Shown in pieces: positions 40,380-49,869 of a DNA stretch of 64,000 nucleotides. The position numbers were made by a program, and so were the translations under genes. The stretch's first letter is position 1. Every line of letters starts with the position of its first letter. Source of the stretch: JANQPX01 sp965222015 (lineage in GTDB: Bacteria; Pseudomonadota; Alphaproteobacteria; Geminicoccales; Geminicoccaceae); NCBI GenBank assembly GCA_965222015.1, contig CBDCTL010000023.1, positions 1,211,601 to 1,275,600 on the forward strand. The letters run 5' to 3'. The notes under the pieces are model-generated. The model did not search any database. It saw nothing but the letters and a program-made list of their open reading frames with translations, and was not told the DNA's origin.

Positions 40380-42793
40380 TCAGCATGGACCGGACCGGCT
40401 CGCTTCTCCCGGTGCTCGCTTTTCAGCCCGAGCGGAAGCTCTTCTTCTGCGCCGATCAGACGCTGGCCTTCGGCTTTCTCTGTCAGCCGCTCTCTGGCGG
40501 CGACGACAAGACCGAGCGCCGCCTGCGCGTGCTGCTCGAAGAGGATTGGCCGGCCGGCGCCATGATGTCTTTCTGCCTCGCCGCCTCGCCGAACATCAAG
40601 CCCTACACCTATGCGATCGAGGCCGGCCGCGATCCGGACGCGGCGCCGATCCTCCGGGAAGCGCTTCGGGACCGGATCGCCTTTCTCGAGGCGGGCGCCG
40701 AGCGGCCGCTCGCCCAGACCGGGACCCATGTCCGCGACGTCCAGCTGATCGTCACGATCAAGCTGCCGGTCGACGGCGCCCGCCAGCCGAGCGAGCACGA
40801 CCTGGAGCAGGCCGCCGCCTCGCAACGTCGCGCCGAGCAGTGCCTCCGCGATGTCGGCGTCGGGCCGATCGCTCTGGACCCGGCGCTCCACGCCACGCTG
40901 CTGGCGCCCTTCCTCAACCGCGGTCCGCACGCCCCCTGGAGGCGTCTCGGCCGCGCCCAGGTCGACGACCAGCGGCTGATCGCCGAGCAGATCTTCGACG
41001 AGGATGTCGATGTCCGTCATGACAAGGACGGGGTCTGGCTCGGTGAAGCGCGCGTCCGCACCCTCTCGATCAAGACCTTCCCGCCGAGCATCGCCTTTGG
41101 CCAGCTGATCTACCTGATCGGCGATCTCTTCAGCGGCAGCCGCGGCCTCAAGGGACCGTTCCTCCTGACCGCCAATCTGGTTTTTCCGGACCAGCAGAAG
41201 ACCCGGACCGGGCTCGGCGCCAAGCGTCAGTGGACCGCCAACATGGCCTACGGGCCGATGCTCAAATGGGTGCCGCAGCTCGGCGTCAGACGCCATGACT
41301 ACGAGGTCCTGTTCGCCAGCCTCGAGGACGGCCACAAGCTGGTGCGCATCGCCTGCTCCCTGGCGGTCTTCGGGACGAGCGCAGCGGAGGCGGACGCCCG
41401 CGCCAGCTCAGCGATCAACTACTGGGCCGAGCAGAACATCACGCTTCTTCCCGACCGCTTCATTCCGCTGCCGGTCCTCTTGAACCTGCTGCCCTTCGGC
41501 GCCGACCGGAAGGTGATCATCGATCTCGGCCGGTACCGCACCATGACCACCGAGCAGGCCTGCTGCCTCTTGCCGATCTTCGCTGACGGCAAGGGCGCGG
41601 CGACGCCCAGGGTGACGCTGCTCTCGAGGACCGGCCAGCTCATGGGCGTCGATCTGTTCGCGAGCTCGACCAACTACAACGCCGTGATCGCCGCCCAGTC
41701 CGGCTCCGGCAAGAGCTTCTTCGCCAACGATCTGATTTTTTCCTACCTGGCGGCGGGCGCCCAGATCTGGGTGATCGACATCGGCCGCTCCTACGAGAAG
41801 ATCGCGCGGATCCTGGACGGATCCTTCATCGAGTTCGCCAAGGCGGACCGGATCGGCCTGAACCCGTTCGCCCTGGTTCAAGACTATGACGACGAGGCCG
41901 ACATGTTGGAGGGGCTGGTCGCCGCCATGGCGGCGCCGACTGAGCGGCTCTCCGACCTGCAGCGATCGTCTCTCTCACGCTGCCTGCGGGAAAGCTGGAC
42001 GCGCTACGGGCACGAAACCACGATCGACCGTCTGGCCGAAGCGCTCCTCCAAGACGCCGATCAGCGCGTCCAGGACATCGGCCGCCAGCTCTATGCCTTC
42101 AGCGCCAGCGGCGCCTATGGCGCGTTCTTCAACGGCGCCAACACCGTCTCGTTCACCAGCGATCTCACCGTGCTCGAGCTAGAGCATCTCCGTCAGCGCC
42201 GCCATCTGCAGAAGGTGGTGCTGCTGCAGCTGATCTATCAGATCCAGCAGGCCATGGTACAGGGCGACCGGGCGCGGCCGAAGCTGGTGATCATCGACGA
42301 GGCCTGGGATCTCCTGACCGACGGCGATGTCGGCAAGTTCATCGAGCATGGCTATCGCCGCTTCCGGAAATACAACGGCGCCGCGGTCACCATCACCCAG
42401 TCGGTCGGTGATCTCTACGCCTCTGCCGTGGGCCAGGCGGTGGTCGACAATTCCGCCAACATGTTCCTGCTCGGCCAGAAGGCCGAGACCATTGCCCAGC
42501 TTGCGAAAAGCGGCCGGCTGCCGCTCTCCGAGTTCGGCCTGTCGCTGCTTCGGACCGTGCACACGAGGGCTGGCCGCTATTCCGAGATCTACTGCCACAC
42601 CGCCGCCGGCAGCGGCGTCGGTCGCCTTGTGGTCAGTCCCTTCCTGCAGCTCCTCTACTCGACCCGGCCGGCGGACACCGCCGACATCGAGCATTTCCGC
42701 GCCAAGGGTCTCGGCGTCACCGAGGCGATCAACGCGGTGCTGGAGCACCGGCGGCGGCGAAGCGATCAGGACCAGAGAAGGGACGTCGCATGA
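40376..42793 (+). CDS. traC: Type IV secretion ATPase TraC (VirB4-like)
   Basis: This 805-residue cytoplasmic ATPase powers pilus assembly. The N-terminal TraC_F region starts LLPVLAFQPERKLFFCADQT. Walker A is AAQSGSGKSFFAND at about 438-452, followed by QIWVIDIGRSYEKI. Walker B is KLVIIDEAWDLL at about 636-647, then YRRFRKYNGAAVTITQS and FLLGQKAETI, all VirB4 signatures. The order and 4-nt overlaps with the genes on both sides are those of F-type operons. Confidence 0.95.
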   Translation: MISMDRTGSLLPVLAFQPERKLFFCADQTLAFGFLCQPLSGGDDKTERRLRVLLEEDWPAGAMMSFCLAASPNIKPYTYAIEAGRDPDAAPILREALRDRIAFLEAGAERPLAQTGTHVRDVQLIVTIKLPVDGARQPSEHDLEQAAASQRRAEQCLRDVGVGPIALDPALHATLLAPFLNRGPHAPWRRLGRAQVDDQRLIAEQIFDEDVDVRHDKDGVWLGEARVRTLSIKTFPPSIAFGQLIYLIGDLFSGSRGLKGPFLLTANLVFPDQQKTRTGLGAKRQWTANMAYGPMLKWVPQLGVRRHDYEVLFASLEDGHKLVRIACSLAVFGTSAAEADARASSAINYWAEQNITLLPDRFIPLPVLLNLLPFGADRKVIIDLGRYRTMTTEQACCLLPIFADGKGAATPRVTLLSRTGQLMGVDLFASSTNYNAVIAAQSGSGKSFFANDLIFSYLAAGAQIWVIDIGRSYEKIARILDGSFIEFAKADRIGLNPFALVQDYDDEADMLEGLVAAMAAPTERLSDLQRSSLSRCLRESWTRYGHETTIDRLAEALLQDADQRVQDIGRQLYAFSASGAYGAFFNGANTVSFTSDLTVLELEHLRQRRHLQKVVLLQLIYQIQQAMVQGDRARPKLVIIDEAWDLLTDGDVGKFIEHGYRRFRKYNGAAVTITQSVGDLYASAVGQAVVDNSANMFLLGQKAETIAQLAKSGRLPLSEFGLSLLRTVHTRAGRYSEIYCHTAAGSGVGRLVVSPFLQLLYSTRPADTADIEHFRAKGLGVTEAINAVLEHRRRRSDQDQRRDVA

Positions 42794-43182
42794 TGCGCAC
42801 CATCATTATCGGAACAAGCGTCTCTCTGGCGGTGACGGTCGTCGGGATAGGCGTCGTCGCCAGGGTCATGGACGCCGAGCTCGCCAAGCGTCCGCCGATC
42901 GCCATCATCGACTATCGGCCGATCGCAACCGCGGTCGCAGCCGGCGAGGCGCCCGCCACGATCCAGCCCTATCTCAGCGAGATCAAGCGGCGCGCCACCG
43001 CTTATCGAGACGCCGGCTATGTCGTGATCAACGCCGCCTCGATCGAGGCGGCGCCGGCCGACGTCTTCGTGCCGCCGCCCGACGATTTGCCCAAAGCCTG
43101 GCTTGACCGGCAAGTTGGCGGCGGAGGCGAAGAGACGGTCGACTCCGAGGACGAGGCGCCCACGACGAGGAGCGCGCCGTGA
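42790..43182 (+). CDS. trbI: TrbI-like F-type transfer protein
   Basis: This 130-residue protein has one N-terminal membrane helix (IIIGTSVSLAVTVVGIGVVA). A short periplasmic domain with IAIIDYRPIATAV and YRDAGYVVINAASIEAAP follows, the pattern of F-type TrbI with its ID-shaped N-terminal strand and Tyr/Val-rich C-terminal strand. TrbI influences pilus retraction. A Pro/Asp/Glu-rich tail ends the protein. It overlaps traC and the peptidase gene by 4 nt each. Confidence 0.75.
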   Translation: MMRTIIIGTSVSLAVTVVGIGVVARVMDAELAKRPPIAIIDYRPIATAVAAGEAPATIQPYLSEIKRRATAYRDAGYVVINAASIEAAPADVFVPPPDDLPKAWLDRQVGGGGEETVDSEDEAPTTRSAP

Positions 43183-43700
43183 CGGCCTTCCGAGAATGGG
43201 CCAAGGATCATCCCAGGCGCGTCTTTGCCCTGAAGGCGGTGATCTTGACGGTCGTGCTCGCCGTCGGCTTCGACATGATTGCGCGGCGCTATCGTCTCGG
43301 CATCGACTGGCAGGTTGAACGTTGCCTGCCGGATACCCGGGTGGTGCTGATCGATCTTCGATCCGAGATCCCCGAGCGCGACGGACTCATTGCGTTTCGC
43401 GGGCAGGGTCTGGCGCCGATTTTCCCCGACGGCACGCAGATGGTGAAGATCCTCGTCGGCCTGCCGGGCGATCTCGTCGAGGTGTCGCCGGCGCGGACAA
43501 CCGTCAACGGCGTCGTGGTCGCGAGCGGGCTGGCGCTGGCCGAGAGGCTCGGTCAGCCGGCTTCGGCCTTTGCTCGAACCTTCATCATTCCGGCTGGCCA
43601 TTATTTCGCGGTCGGCCGTTCAGCCGAGAGCTTCGACAGCCGGTATTTCGGGCTGATCGAGGACGAGCAGGTGCTCGGCAAAGCCTGGAGGCTGGGATGA
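43179..43700 (+). CDS. S26-type conjugal signal peptidase with Cys at the nucleophile position
   Basis: This 173-residue inner-membrane protease has one transmembrane helix (VFALKAVILTVVLAVGFDMI). The peptidase core follows. The position of the catalytic serine reads ERCLPDTRVVLID, so the usual Ser is Cys. The catalytic lysine region is conserved as MVKILVGLPGDLVEV, and GHYFAVGRSAESFDSRYFG closes the fold. Such CLP variants are familiar in TraF/TrhF-type peptidases of F-like elements. It probably processes the pilin. Overlaps with trbI and traW are 4 nt. Confidence 0.85.
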   Translation: MTAFREWAKDHPRRVFALKAVILTVVLAVGFDMIARRYRLGIDWQVERCLPDTRVVLIDLRSEIPERDGLIAFRGQGLAPIFPDGTQMVKILVGLPGDLVEVSPARTTVNGVVVASGLALAERLGQPASAFARTFIIPAGHYFAVGRSAESFDSRYFGLIEDEQVLGKAWRLG

Positions 43701-44815
43701 GACACGTCTGGATTTGTCTCTGGCTCCTCGCCGCCGGTCCCGCCATGGCGCAGCCGGCCCCCGCGATCGACGATCTCGAGGCGATCGGCGAGGCGGCCAC
43801 CATCCTTCGCGAGCAGGGCGGCGCCAGCCCGGTGCTGCGCGATCTCGCGGATCAGGCCGAGGCGATCGCAGAAGGGCAGCTGCCGCAAAGCCGGCCGCTC
43901 GCTATGCCCCATGAAAGACAGCTGATCCTGTTTGTCAGCGCCTCGCTCGGCGACGAAGCCTTGAAGCGCGCCTTCCGGGCGGCGAGCGGCGATCCCGAGG
44001 TCACCATCGTCTTTCGCGGTGTCCTTCCCGGCGAGACGCTCACCGGGGTCGTCCGCCGGCTGGGCGAGATACTGGAAGAGATAGAGCCCAAGCCGAACGT
44101 CGCGATCCATCCGAAGTCGTATCGCGATCATCGGGTCACCCTGGTGCCGACCATCGTCGAGCCGGCCAGCGGTAGGAGCATCCGCGGCACGCTGCTGGCC
44201 AGGACCTTTCGCGAGCGCGCTGACGGCGCCCCGGAACTCGATCTCGGCGTGGTCGGACCAGTGCGTGAGATCGCCGAGCCGGATCTGGTGGCGCTGATCA
44301 AGGCGGAGGTGGCGAAGGCCGATATCGAGGCCGACGCTATGAACGCGGTCTCCTCCTATTGGCGGCGCGCCTCTTTCGTCGAGCTGCCCAAGGCGATCGA
44401 ACATCGCGTTCGCAGGCTCGATCCGACGGTCACGACCAAAAACGAGCTTCGCGATCACGACGGCCGGCTTCTGGTCCCGGCCGGCGTCACGATCAATCCG
44501 CTGGAGAGGCTGCCTTTCACCAGCCGCCTCGTGGTGTTCGACGGCACGGATGCCGAAGAGCTCGCCTGGGCGAAGGAGCAGGTCGACCCCGATCGCAAGA
44601 CCATCCTGATCACCACGAAAATCGATCGCGCCGTCGGCTGGCCCGCCTGGAAGCGGCTGCATGAGGATCTCGGACAGCCAGTCTATCTGCTGCCGGCCAA
44701 GCTCGCCGAGCGCTTCGCGATCGAAGCCACGCCGACCCTGATCGAGGCGGCGCCGGACGGTCAGGCTCTGCTGATCACAGAAGACGTTCCCGAAGCGGGG
44801 GAGGGAGGGTCATGA
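43697..44815 (+). CDS. traW: TrbC-TraW fusion protein
   Basis: This exported 372-residue protein combines two F-type pilus-assembly proteins that are separate in F. The signal peptide ends AGPAMAQ. The TrbC part (about 70-190) has QLILFVSASLGDEALKRAF and VTIVFRGVLPGETL. The TraW part (about 215-340) begins AVSSYWRRASFVELPKAIEH and has GRLLVPAGVTINPLERLPF. Fusion of the two is common in elements of this type. It is coupled to the peptidase and to traU by 4-nt overlaps. Confidence 0.87.
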   Translation: MRHVWICLWLLAAGPAMAQPAPAIDDLEAIGEAATILREQGGASPVLRDLADQAEAIAEGQLPQSRPLAMPHERQLILFVSASLGDEALKRAFRAASGDPEVTIVFRGVLPGETLTGVVRRLGEILEEIEPKPNVAIHPKSYRDHRVTLVPTIVEPASGRSIRGTLLARTFRERADGAPELDLGVVGPVREIAEPDLVALIKAEVAKADIEADAMNAVSSYWRRASFVELPKAIEHRVRRLDPTVTTKNELRDHDGRLLVPAGVTINPLERLPFTSRLVVFDGTDAEELAWAKEQVDPDRKTILITTKIDRAVGWPAWKRLHEDLGQPVYLLPAKLAERFAIEATPTLIEAAPDGQALLITEDVPEAGEGGS

Positions 44816-45867
44816 GCTGGCGCATCCTGGCCATTGCCGTCATTGCGGTGTTCGCCCTGCCGGCGTGGAGCCCGCCGCTCCTGGCACAGGAGACCGATGA
44901 CGGCGACGATACCGGCTCGATCGACTGTCCAGACGCCGATGGCCTCGGCGCTTCGCTGGTCTCCAACATCTGCTGGGACTGCATCTTTCCGATCCGCATC
45001 GCCGGCGCCGACATCGCGCTTGGTGACGGCATCATCCCGGCCCGCGCCGCAAGATCGCCGATCTGCGTCTGCGGGAATTGCGTCGGCTTCACGGTCGGCA
45101 TGTGGGAGCCTGCGCGCATGGTCGAGCTGGTGAGAAAACCCTCCTGCTCGCCGACCCTGAACGGCGCCGATCTCGGCTTGGAGAACGGGCGCGAGCGCGG
45201 CTCCAAGGGCTCGGTCGACTACGATAAAGGCGACAGCGCGTTCTACCACGCCCACGTCTTCGCTTTCCCGATCCTGCTGTTTCTGGATTTCTTCTTCGAC
45301 GGCGCCTGCCTGGAGGGCGGAGCGAACCTGCCGGATTTCGACATCCTCTATCTCTCGGAGCTCGATCCCACCTGGAACAATGACGAGCTGAACGTCTTCC
45401 TCTTTCCGGAAAGCCTGCTGCTCGCCAATCCGATCGCGCTCGCCGCCTGTCTGGCCGATGTCGCCGCCGCCGAGATCCGGGAAGCGATCGATCCGCTGTT
45501 CTATTGCGTTGGCTCCTGGGGCCATCTCTACCCGGTCGCCGGCCATCACCTGCAGCACAGCTCGATCCCGCGGAACACCAGCCTGCTCGGCAGCCGGACG
45601 ATCGCCCAGCTGCATCGGCTGGGACTCGCCAGGCGGACGATGGGTGACGATGCGGTCTGCACAGCACAGCCGGAGCTCTTCCTGCCCAAGACCCAGTATC
45701 AGTGGTCGGTCTTTTATCCGGTCGCCGAAGCCAACGGCAAACATCCGACCGGCAGGTCAACGTTTCGCTGGGGCGAGAACCGCATGATCCCCGGCATCGG
45801 CGAGGATTTCGTCTACCTGCTGTGGCGCTGGCAGGATTGCTGTCAGCGCGTGGTCTGCTTCGGATGA
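44812..45867 (+). CDS. traU: Conjugal transfer protein TraU
   Basis: This 351-residue exported protein needed for DNA transfer has a signal sequence ending PPLLAQ. The cysteine-rich N-terminus is ICWDCIFPIRIAG and SPICVCGNCVGFTVGMWEPA. The conserved AFYHAHVFAFPI-like stretch and FFDGACLEGGANLPDFDILY are present. The C-terminus FVYLLWRWQDCCQR is the family ending. The many cysteines fit the disulfide enzyme encoded earlier in the operon. The stop overlaps traN by 4 nt. Confidence 0.95.
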   Translation: MSWRILAIAVIAVFALPAWSPPLLAQETDDGDDTGSIDCPDADGLGASLVSNICWDCIFPIRIAGADIALGDGIIPARAARSPICVCGNCVGFTVGMWEPARMVELVRKPSCSPTLNGADLGLENGRERGSKGSVDYDKGDSAFYHAHVFAFPILLFLDFFFDGACLEGGANLPDFDILYLSELDPTWNNDELNVFLFPESLLLANPIALAACLADVAAAEIREAIDPLFYCVGSWGHLYPVAGHHLQHSSIPRNTSLLGSRTIAQLHRLGLARRTMGDDAVCTAQPELFLPKTQYQWSVFYPVAEANGKHPTGRSTFRWGENRMIPGIGEDFVYLLWRWQDCCQRVVCFG

Positions 45868-48110
45868 TGACGAAGCCGCAACCCTACGCAATCGTCGCGT
45901 TGCTGGTGACCGGCATCACGCTCGGCCTGGTGCGGGCCGATGAGATCGACGATGCGGCTATCGATGGCGGGAACTTTGCGACCACTATCTTCCCGGATGC
46001 CACGGTCGACGCTGATGGCAATGTCACGATCGGCGATGCCGGCGAGGAGGGCGATATCGCGCCGGCGGATCTCTTTCCCGACGACGGCGCGACGGATCCG
46101 GACGCGTTCTCGACCATCACCAGCGGGGAGGACGCTGCCGAAGCTGGCCGGCAGGCGCGCACGCGGGAGAGCGACGTCATCGACGTGGTCGATCAGACCA
46201 ATGCGCAGGATCGGGATGATCTCGCCAAAGCCCCCTTTCTCGATACGACCGACGATGTGTTCGGATCCATCGATGAGCTCGGGCAGGAGTTCGGCGCCTG
46301 CACGACAACCCGCGACACTGTGCCGACCACTCAAGTCAACACGCTGCCGGAGCAGCGGTTTTGCGAGCGCATCCGCAAGGTCGACGGAAAGTGCCGGATC
46401 ACCCATCGGATCGAGATCGATCCGGCAAGCGGCGCGATTACGGCCGACGTCTGGAAGCCACCCGACTGCATGGTCGCCGCGAGCCATGCAGTCGGGCCGA
46501 GTGTCTGCGAGGGAGAGATCACCCTGGTCGAGGGTGCGGCCTTGGGTCAATGCCTGGAGATCGGCGACCTGACTATCTGCCCAAGCGATCCGCTCTACGA
46601 GCAACTGGCGCCACCACCCTTCGATGGATACGAACAGCGAATCTCGCGGCTAGCGCTCACCGTCGATGTCGGGCCGCTCGGTTGCGCCGACCATCTGAAC
46701 GCACTTCCCTGCATCACGACCTCGACCGGTCGGACGGTCTGCCCGGCCGACGAGGGTGAGGTCATCGACACCTGCGGCGGCCTGCGGGAGGACCCGGCCT
46801 GCCGCTTCGTTGCTCAAGGCTGCGTGCCCGGCGCCGAGGTGAACGGAGTCTGTTATCTGGAGGAGCTGCGCTTCGCCTGCGACCGGGAGGTCACCTACGA
46901 GACATATCAGCAGCAGACGGCGCTTTCCTGTCCGGCAAGCGCGATCCGCTGCAACGGGAATGAGTGTCTCGCCGTGGATACCGAAGCGAATGACAACGCC
47001 GCCGCCGGCTTGGCCGCGCTGACCGCAAGCCAGCTTCTCACCTTCGACAGCACATGCCTGAGTTTGGATCCGGATTCCTGCACGGTGTTCCCTGGGAAGG
47101 CCCAGGCCTGCCAGCGCGGCATCGGCGGCATCTTCGACGCCTGCGAGCTGCTGGCGCCGCCGGGACCCGGCCCCTATCTCGACCTCGTCTTCCTCATCGG
47201 TGCGCTCGATACCAATCTCACCGTGCTCTCGCCGACATCGCCATTGCGCGGCGCATGGGAGACCCTGCGCGATCCGGACGTGACGGCGCTCGGGTCCCTG
47301 AAGACGCCATTTGCCTCCGTCAGCAACACGGTCTCGGCCAGCACCGAGCCGAACGCCGATCTGGCCGTCGCCGACGAGGATCTGGCCAGAGTTCGCCAGG
47401 ACCTGCTCAACGGCGCTGCCGACGAGGTTTTTGATGGCTATGGCGCCGGCGCGATGAACGCGTTGTTCGTGAATCCCGCCACCGGGAGCGATGCGGCCGA
47501 TGAGAACGGAAGGATCGGCGACGTCGCGCTTCGAACGCCACCGCCGGGCGAAACCCCGCTTGCTCTGGTGGCGAACGCGTATGGCGCGGCGGCGAGCGAG
47601 GCCTATCCGGCCGAGCCGACGCCCTTGATCGATGAAACCGACGTCGCGACGGCCGCGCATGATGATGCGCAAAACTGCCTGTTTGTCGGCACGGAATGCA
47701 CGCCCGACTCCTTCGGCGCCTGCATCAGCCGCGATCGGGTTCTTTGCTGCTTCAACGCCCCGCTGTCCCGCTTCGCCCAGGAAGCCGCGGCGGGTCAGTT
47801 CGACCGCGACTTCGGCACGGCCGAAACGCCGAACTGTCACGGACTGAGCAGCGGGGAGATCCAGGCCCTTGATTGGCGCGCTGTCGATCTGGAGCAATGG
47901 ACGACCATCCTGGGCACCGCAGAGCGTCTTCCTGAGACTGAGGATCTGACGCCGGACGGTCTGACCGGCACCGGCAATGTCCTCGACCGTCTCGACCCTG
48001 ATACACCTCGACCAGACGTCATCGAACGGACTCGGCTCCGCCTGCAGGACATCGATCCAGCTCAAGTTCGAAGCCGAGGGCGCGACGAGATCAGGGGAGA
48101 GGGGCAGTGA
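45864..48110 (+). CDS. traN: Mating-pair stabilisation protein TraN
   Basis: This 748-residue outer-membrane protein contacts the recipient surface. A signal sequence at residues 5-25 (AIVALLVTGITLGLVRA) is followed by a long acidic region. The Cys-rich central part (about 150-430) is typical of TraN, with repeated C-x-n-C such as RFCERIRKVDGKCRITH and CVPGAEVNGVCYLEELRFAC. The ending has the conserved LCCFNAPLSRFAQEAAAGQF and FGTAETPNCHGLSSGEIQAL. Start at ATG ATG 45864/45867 overlaps traU. This is the last structural gene of the operon. Confidence 0.92.
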   Translation: MMTKPQPYAIVALLVTGITLGLVRADEIDDAAIDGGNFATTIFPDATVDADGNVTIGDAGEEGDIAPADLFPDDGATDPDAFSTITSGEDAAEAGRQARTRESDVIDVVDQTNAQDRDDLAKAPFLDTTDDVFGSIDELGQEFGACTTTRDTVPTTQVNTLPEQRFCERIRKVDGKCRITHRIEIDPASGAITADVWKPPDCMVAASHAVGPSVCEGEITLVEGAALGQCLEIGDLTICPSDPLYEQLAPPPFDGYEQRISRLALTVDVGPLGCADHLNALPCITTSTGRTVCPADEGEVIDTCGGLREDPACRFVAQGCVPGAEVNGVCYLEELRFACDREVTYETYQQQTALSCPASAIRCNGNECLAVDTEANDNAAAGLAALTASQLLTFDSTCLSLDPDSCTVFPGKAQACQRGIGGIFDACELLAPPGPGPYLDLVFLIGALDTNLTVLSPTSPLRGAWETLRDPDVTALGSLKTPFASVSNTVSASTEPNADLAVADEDLARVRQDLLNGAADEVFDGYGAGAMNALFVNPATGSDAADENGRIGDVALRTPPPGETPLALVANAYGAAASEAYPAEPTPLIDETDVATAAHDDAQNCLFVGTECTPDSFGACISRDRVLCCFNAPLSRFAQEAAAGQFDRDFGTAETPNCHGLSSGEIQALDWRAVDLEQWTTILGTAERLPETEDLTPDGLTGTGNVLDRLDPDTPRPDVIERTRLRLQDIDPAQVRSRGRDEIRGEGQ

Positions 48111-48170
48111 CCAGGATGGTGGCCCGAAGGCTGCCGATACGCACGCCAATGTCAGAGTGGAGCGAACGCC

Positions 48171-48392
48171 ATGACCGAGCTTGATGTCCTTGATTTTCCC
48201 CTCGAGCATCGCGTGATCACCGAAACCGAGGCGGCGCGCTATTGCGGCTTGTCCGTCGTGCATTTCCGGCGGCTGCGCAAAAGCGATCAGGGGCCACGTT
48301 TCGTGCAGCTGGGTGTGCGACGGATTGGATATCGTGTCGGTGATCTGCTGTCCTGGCTCGATCGCCGATCCTCAGGACATGGAGGTCGTTGA
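48171..48392 (+). CDS. AlpA/excisionase-like HTH protein
   Basis: This 73-residue MerR-type winged-helix protein has VITETEAARYCGLSVVHFRR as the helix-turn-helix and GYRVGDLLSWLDRR as the wing end, the AlpA/HTH_17 pattern. Such proteins often serve as recombination directionality factors or small regulators in integrative elements. It lies 60 bp behind traN at the end of the transfer module, on the same strand. If the element is an ICE this would be the best excisionase candidate in the window; no integrase is in view. Confidence 0.7.
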   Translation: MTELDVLDFPLEHRVITETEAARYCGLSVVHFRRLRKSDQGPRFVQLGVRRIGYRVGDLLSWLDRRSSGHGGR

Positions 48393-48712
48393 AATCGTAT
48401 CCCGAGAATTTACATCGCCCAGTAAGATGTGACCACATCACCGCGTAGGCTACACGGCGTGTCGGAACCTGGAACGGGAAGCCGCCGTTACGAGCCATCG
48501 CATGGTCGCTGGCGTCCGTTTTTCCGGCAAGACTTTGAGGAAGCACGAGCCGGCTCCCGATAGCGATCGGCGCCAAAAGTCGCCCAAAGGACATCGGTCG
48601 TATTTGCATGATCCACTACGTGATAGTCATGTGATATCCAAAAGATCATCTCTTCTTTCAGCTTGATCAGCACCACCACGCTCAGCAATCTCTCTGAAAG
48701 GGAGTCCAGCGC
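48393..48712. other. Intergenic, no gene recognised; right edge of the transfer module
   Basis: About 320 bp between the AlpA-like gene and the PEP mutase-family gene. No tRNA, repeat or terminator with a clear T-tract was found. The transfer genes stop here, so an element border or att site could lie nearby, but no duplicate of it is recognised in the window. Confidence 0.4.
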
Positions 48713-49537
48713 ATGTTCCCAGATGCTCTTTTTGCGGCAACAGAGGTGCGACAGATGACGACGGATATCGGCGCGACGTTCCGTGCGCTGCATGAAGCAG
48801 ATGGCGTTTTTCTCATACCAAATCCCTGGGACGTCGGAGCCGCCCGAATGCTGGCGAGCCTCGGTTTCAAGGCGCTGGCGACCACCAGCTCAGGCTTCGC
48901 TGCAGCCATTGGCAAGGGCGACGGTACGACGAATCGGGATGAAGCGCTGGCCAACTGCCGGGCCATCGCCGCGGCGACGCCCCTGCCAGTCAACGGCGAC
49001 CTGGAGAAGGGCTATGGAGACAGGCCGGAAGACGCCGCTGAAACCGTCCGCCTCGCCGGCTGCTCGATCGAGGACTATTCCGGCTCGGCAATCTACGACA
49101 TCGGCCTCGCCAAGGAGCGCGTTGCTGCCGCCGTCGAGGCGGCGCGAGGTCTGCCGGCCGACTTCATGCTGACGGCTCGCGCCGAGAACCTGATCCGCGG
49201 CCGCCAGGACCTGGACGACACGGTCAAGCGCCTGCAGGCCTTCGACGAGCTCGGCGCTGATGTGCTCTACGCCCCGGGCCTGCGCGATCTCAACCAGGTG
49301 CGGGCGGTGACCGGAGCGGTGTCGAAGCCAGTGAATGTCTTGATCGGCGGGACGACCGACATGACCGTTTCGGCTATCGCCGAGGCTGGCGCCAAACGAG
49401 TCAGTGTCGGTGGCGCTCTCACTTGGGTCGCCTATGGTGCGATGATCAAGGTCGCCCGCCGCATGCTCGACGAGGGACGCTTCGACTACGGCGATACGCC
49501 CGGTATGCAAGGTATCGCGACGTTGCTGGAAGGCTAA
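48713..49537 (+). CDS. Isocitrate lyase/PEP mutase family protein
   Basis: This 274-residue (beta/alpha)8 enzyme has FLIPNPWDVGAARMLASLGF at the N-terminal strand. LPVNGDLEKGYGD carries the conserved Asp/Glu metal ligands, AGCSIEDYS follows, and DFMLTARAENLIRGRQDLDD completes the PEP mutase-type core. Members act on 2-oxo acids or phosphonopyruvate; the substrate cannot be read here. The first 14 residues may not be translated, because ATG 48755 (MTTDIGATFRALHEADG) matches family starts better. A GGGAG before 48713 favours the longer form. It stands alone next to the transfer module. Confidence 0.85.
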   Translation: MFPDALFAATEVRQMTTDIGATFRALHEADGVFLIPNPWDVGAARMLASLGFKALATTSSGFAAAIGKGDGTTNRDEALANCRAIAAATPLPVNGDLEKGYGDRPEDAAETVRLAGCSIEDYSGSAIYDIGLAKERVAAAVEAARGLPADFMLTARAENLIRGRQDLDDTVKRLQAFDELGADVLYAPGLRDLNQVRAVTGAVSKPVNVLIGGTTDMTVSAIAEAGAKRVSVGGALTWVAYGAMIKVARRMLDEGRFDYGDTPGMQGIATLLEG

Positions 49538-49869
49538 ATGTCAGGATCGATCTCTCGATGAGTGGCTCCCCCCCCCACAGGCAGGGTCATGATGTTGCAT
49601 GACGGCGCTGCCACCGCGTGGGGACAATGTGCCCGAAACCGGTCTCTCTCGCGGGAATTCGTGCGGGGCGGTGGGTAACCACCCGAATTCTGCCGCTAGC
49701 CGGGCTCATGTCTCGTTCACACCTCGTGCCAAAAACGGTCCTAACTAGAGACGATCCCTTTGGAATTCGACGGGATTCTACAGTTTTAGTAGCTTGAAAG
49801 TCCGACAGTCCTACGGGCAATGTGTATTGTTCTATCTAACACCTTTAGAATTAGATTGGAGTGAAGCTC
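49538..49869. other. Intergenic, AT-shift region with C9 tract
   Basis: About 330 bp contain a run of nine C (49568-49576) and no convincing gene. Base composition falls sharply towards the low-GC gene that follows. No inverted repeats of IS type were recognised. Confidence 0.4.

Noticed and set aside
46650..48263. Long minus-strand frame over traN
   Set aside because: TraN Cys-rich motifs on the plus strand explain the region; the antisense frame is a codon-bias shadow.
49587..49820. A 77-residue minus-strand frame before the low-GC gene
   Set aside because: Composition is random-like and no start signal or family is recognisable.
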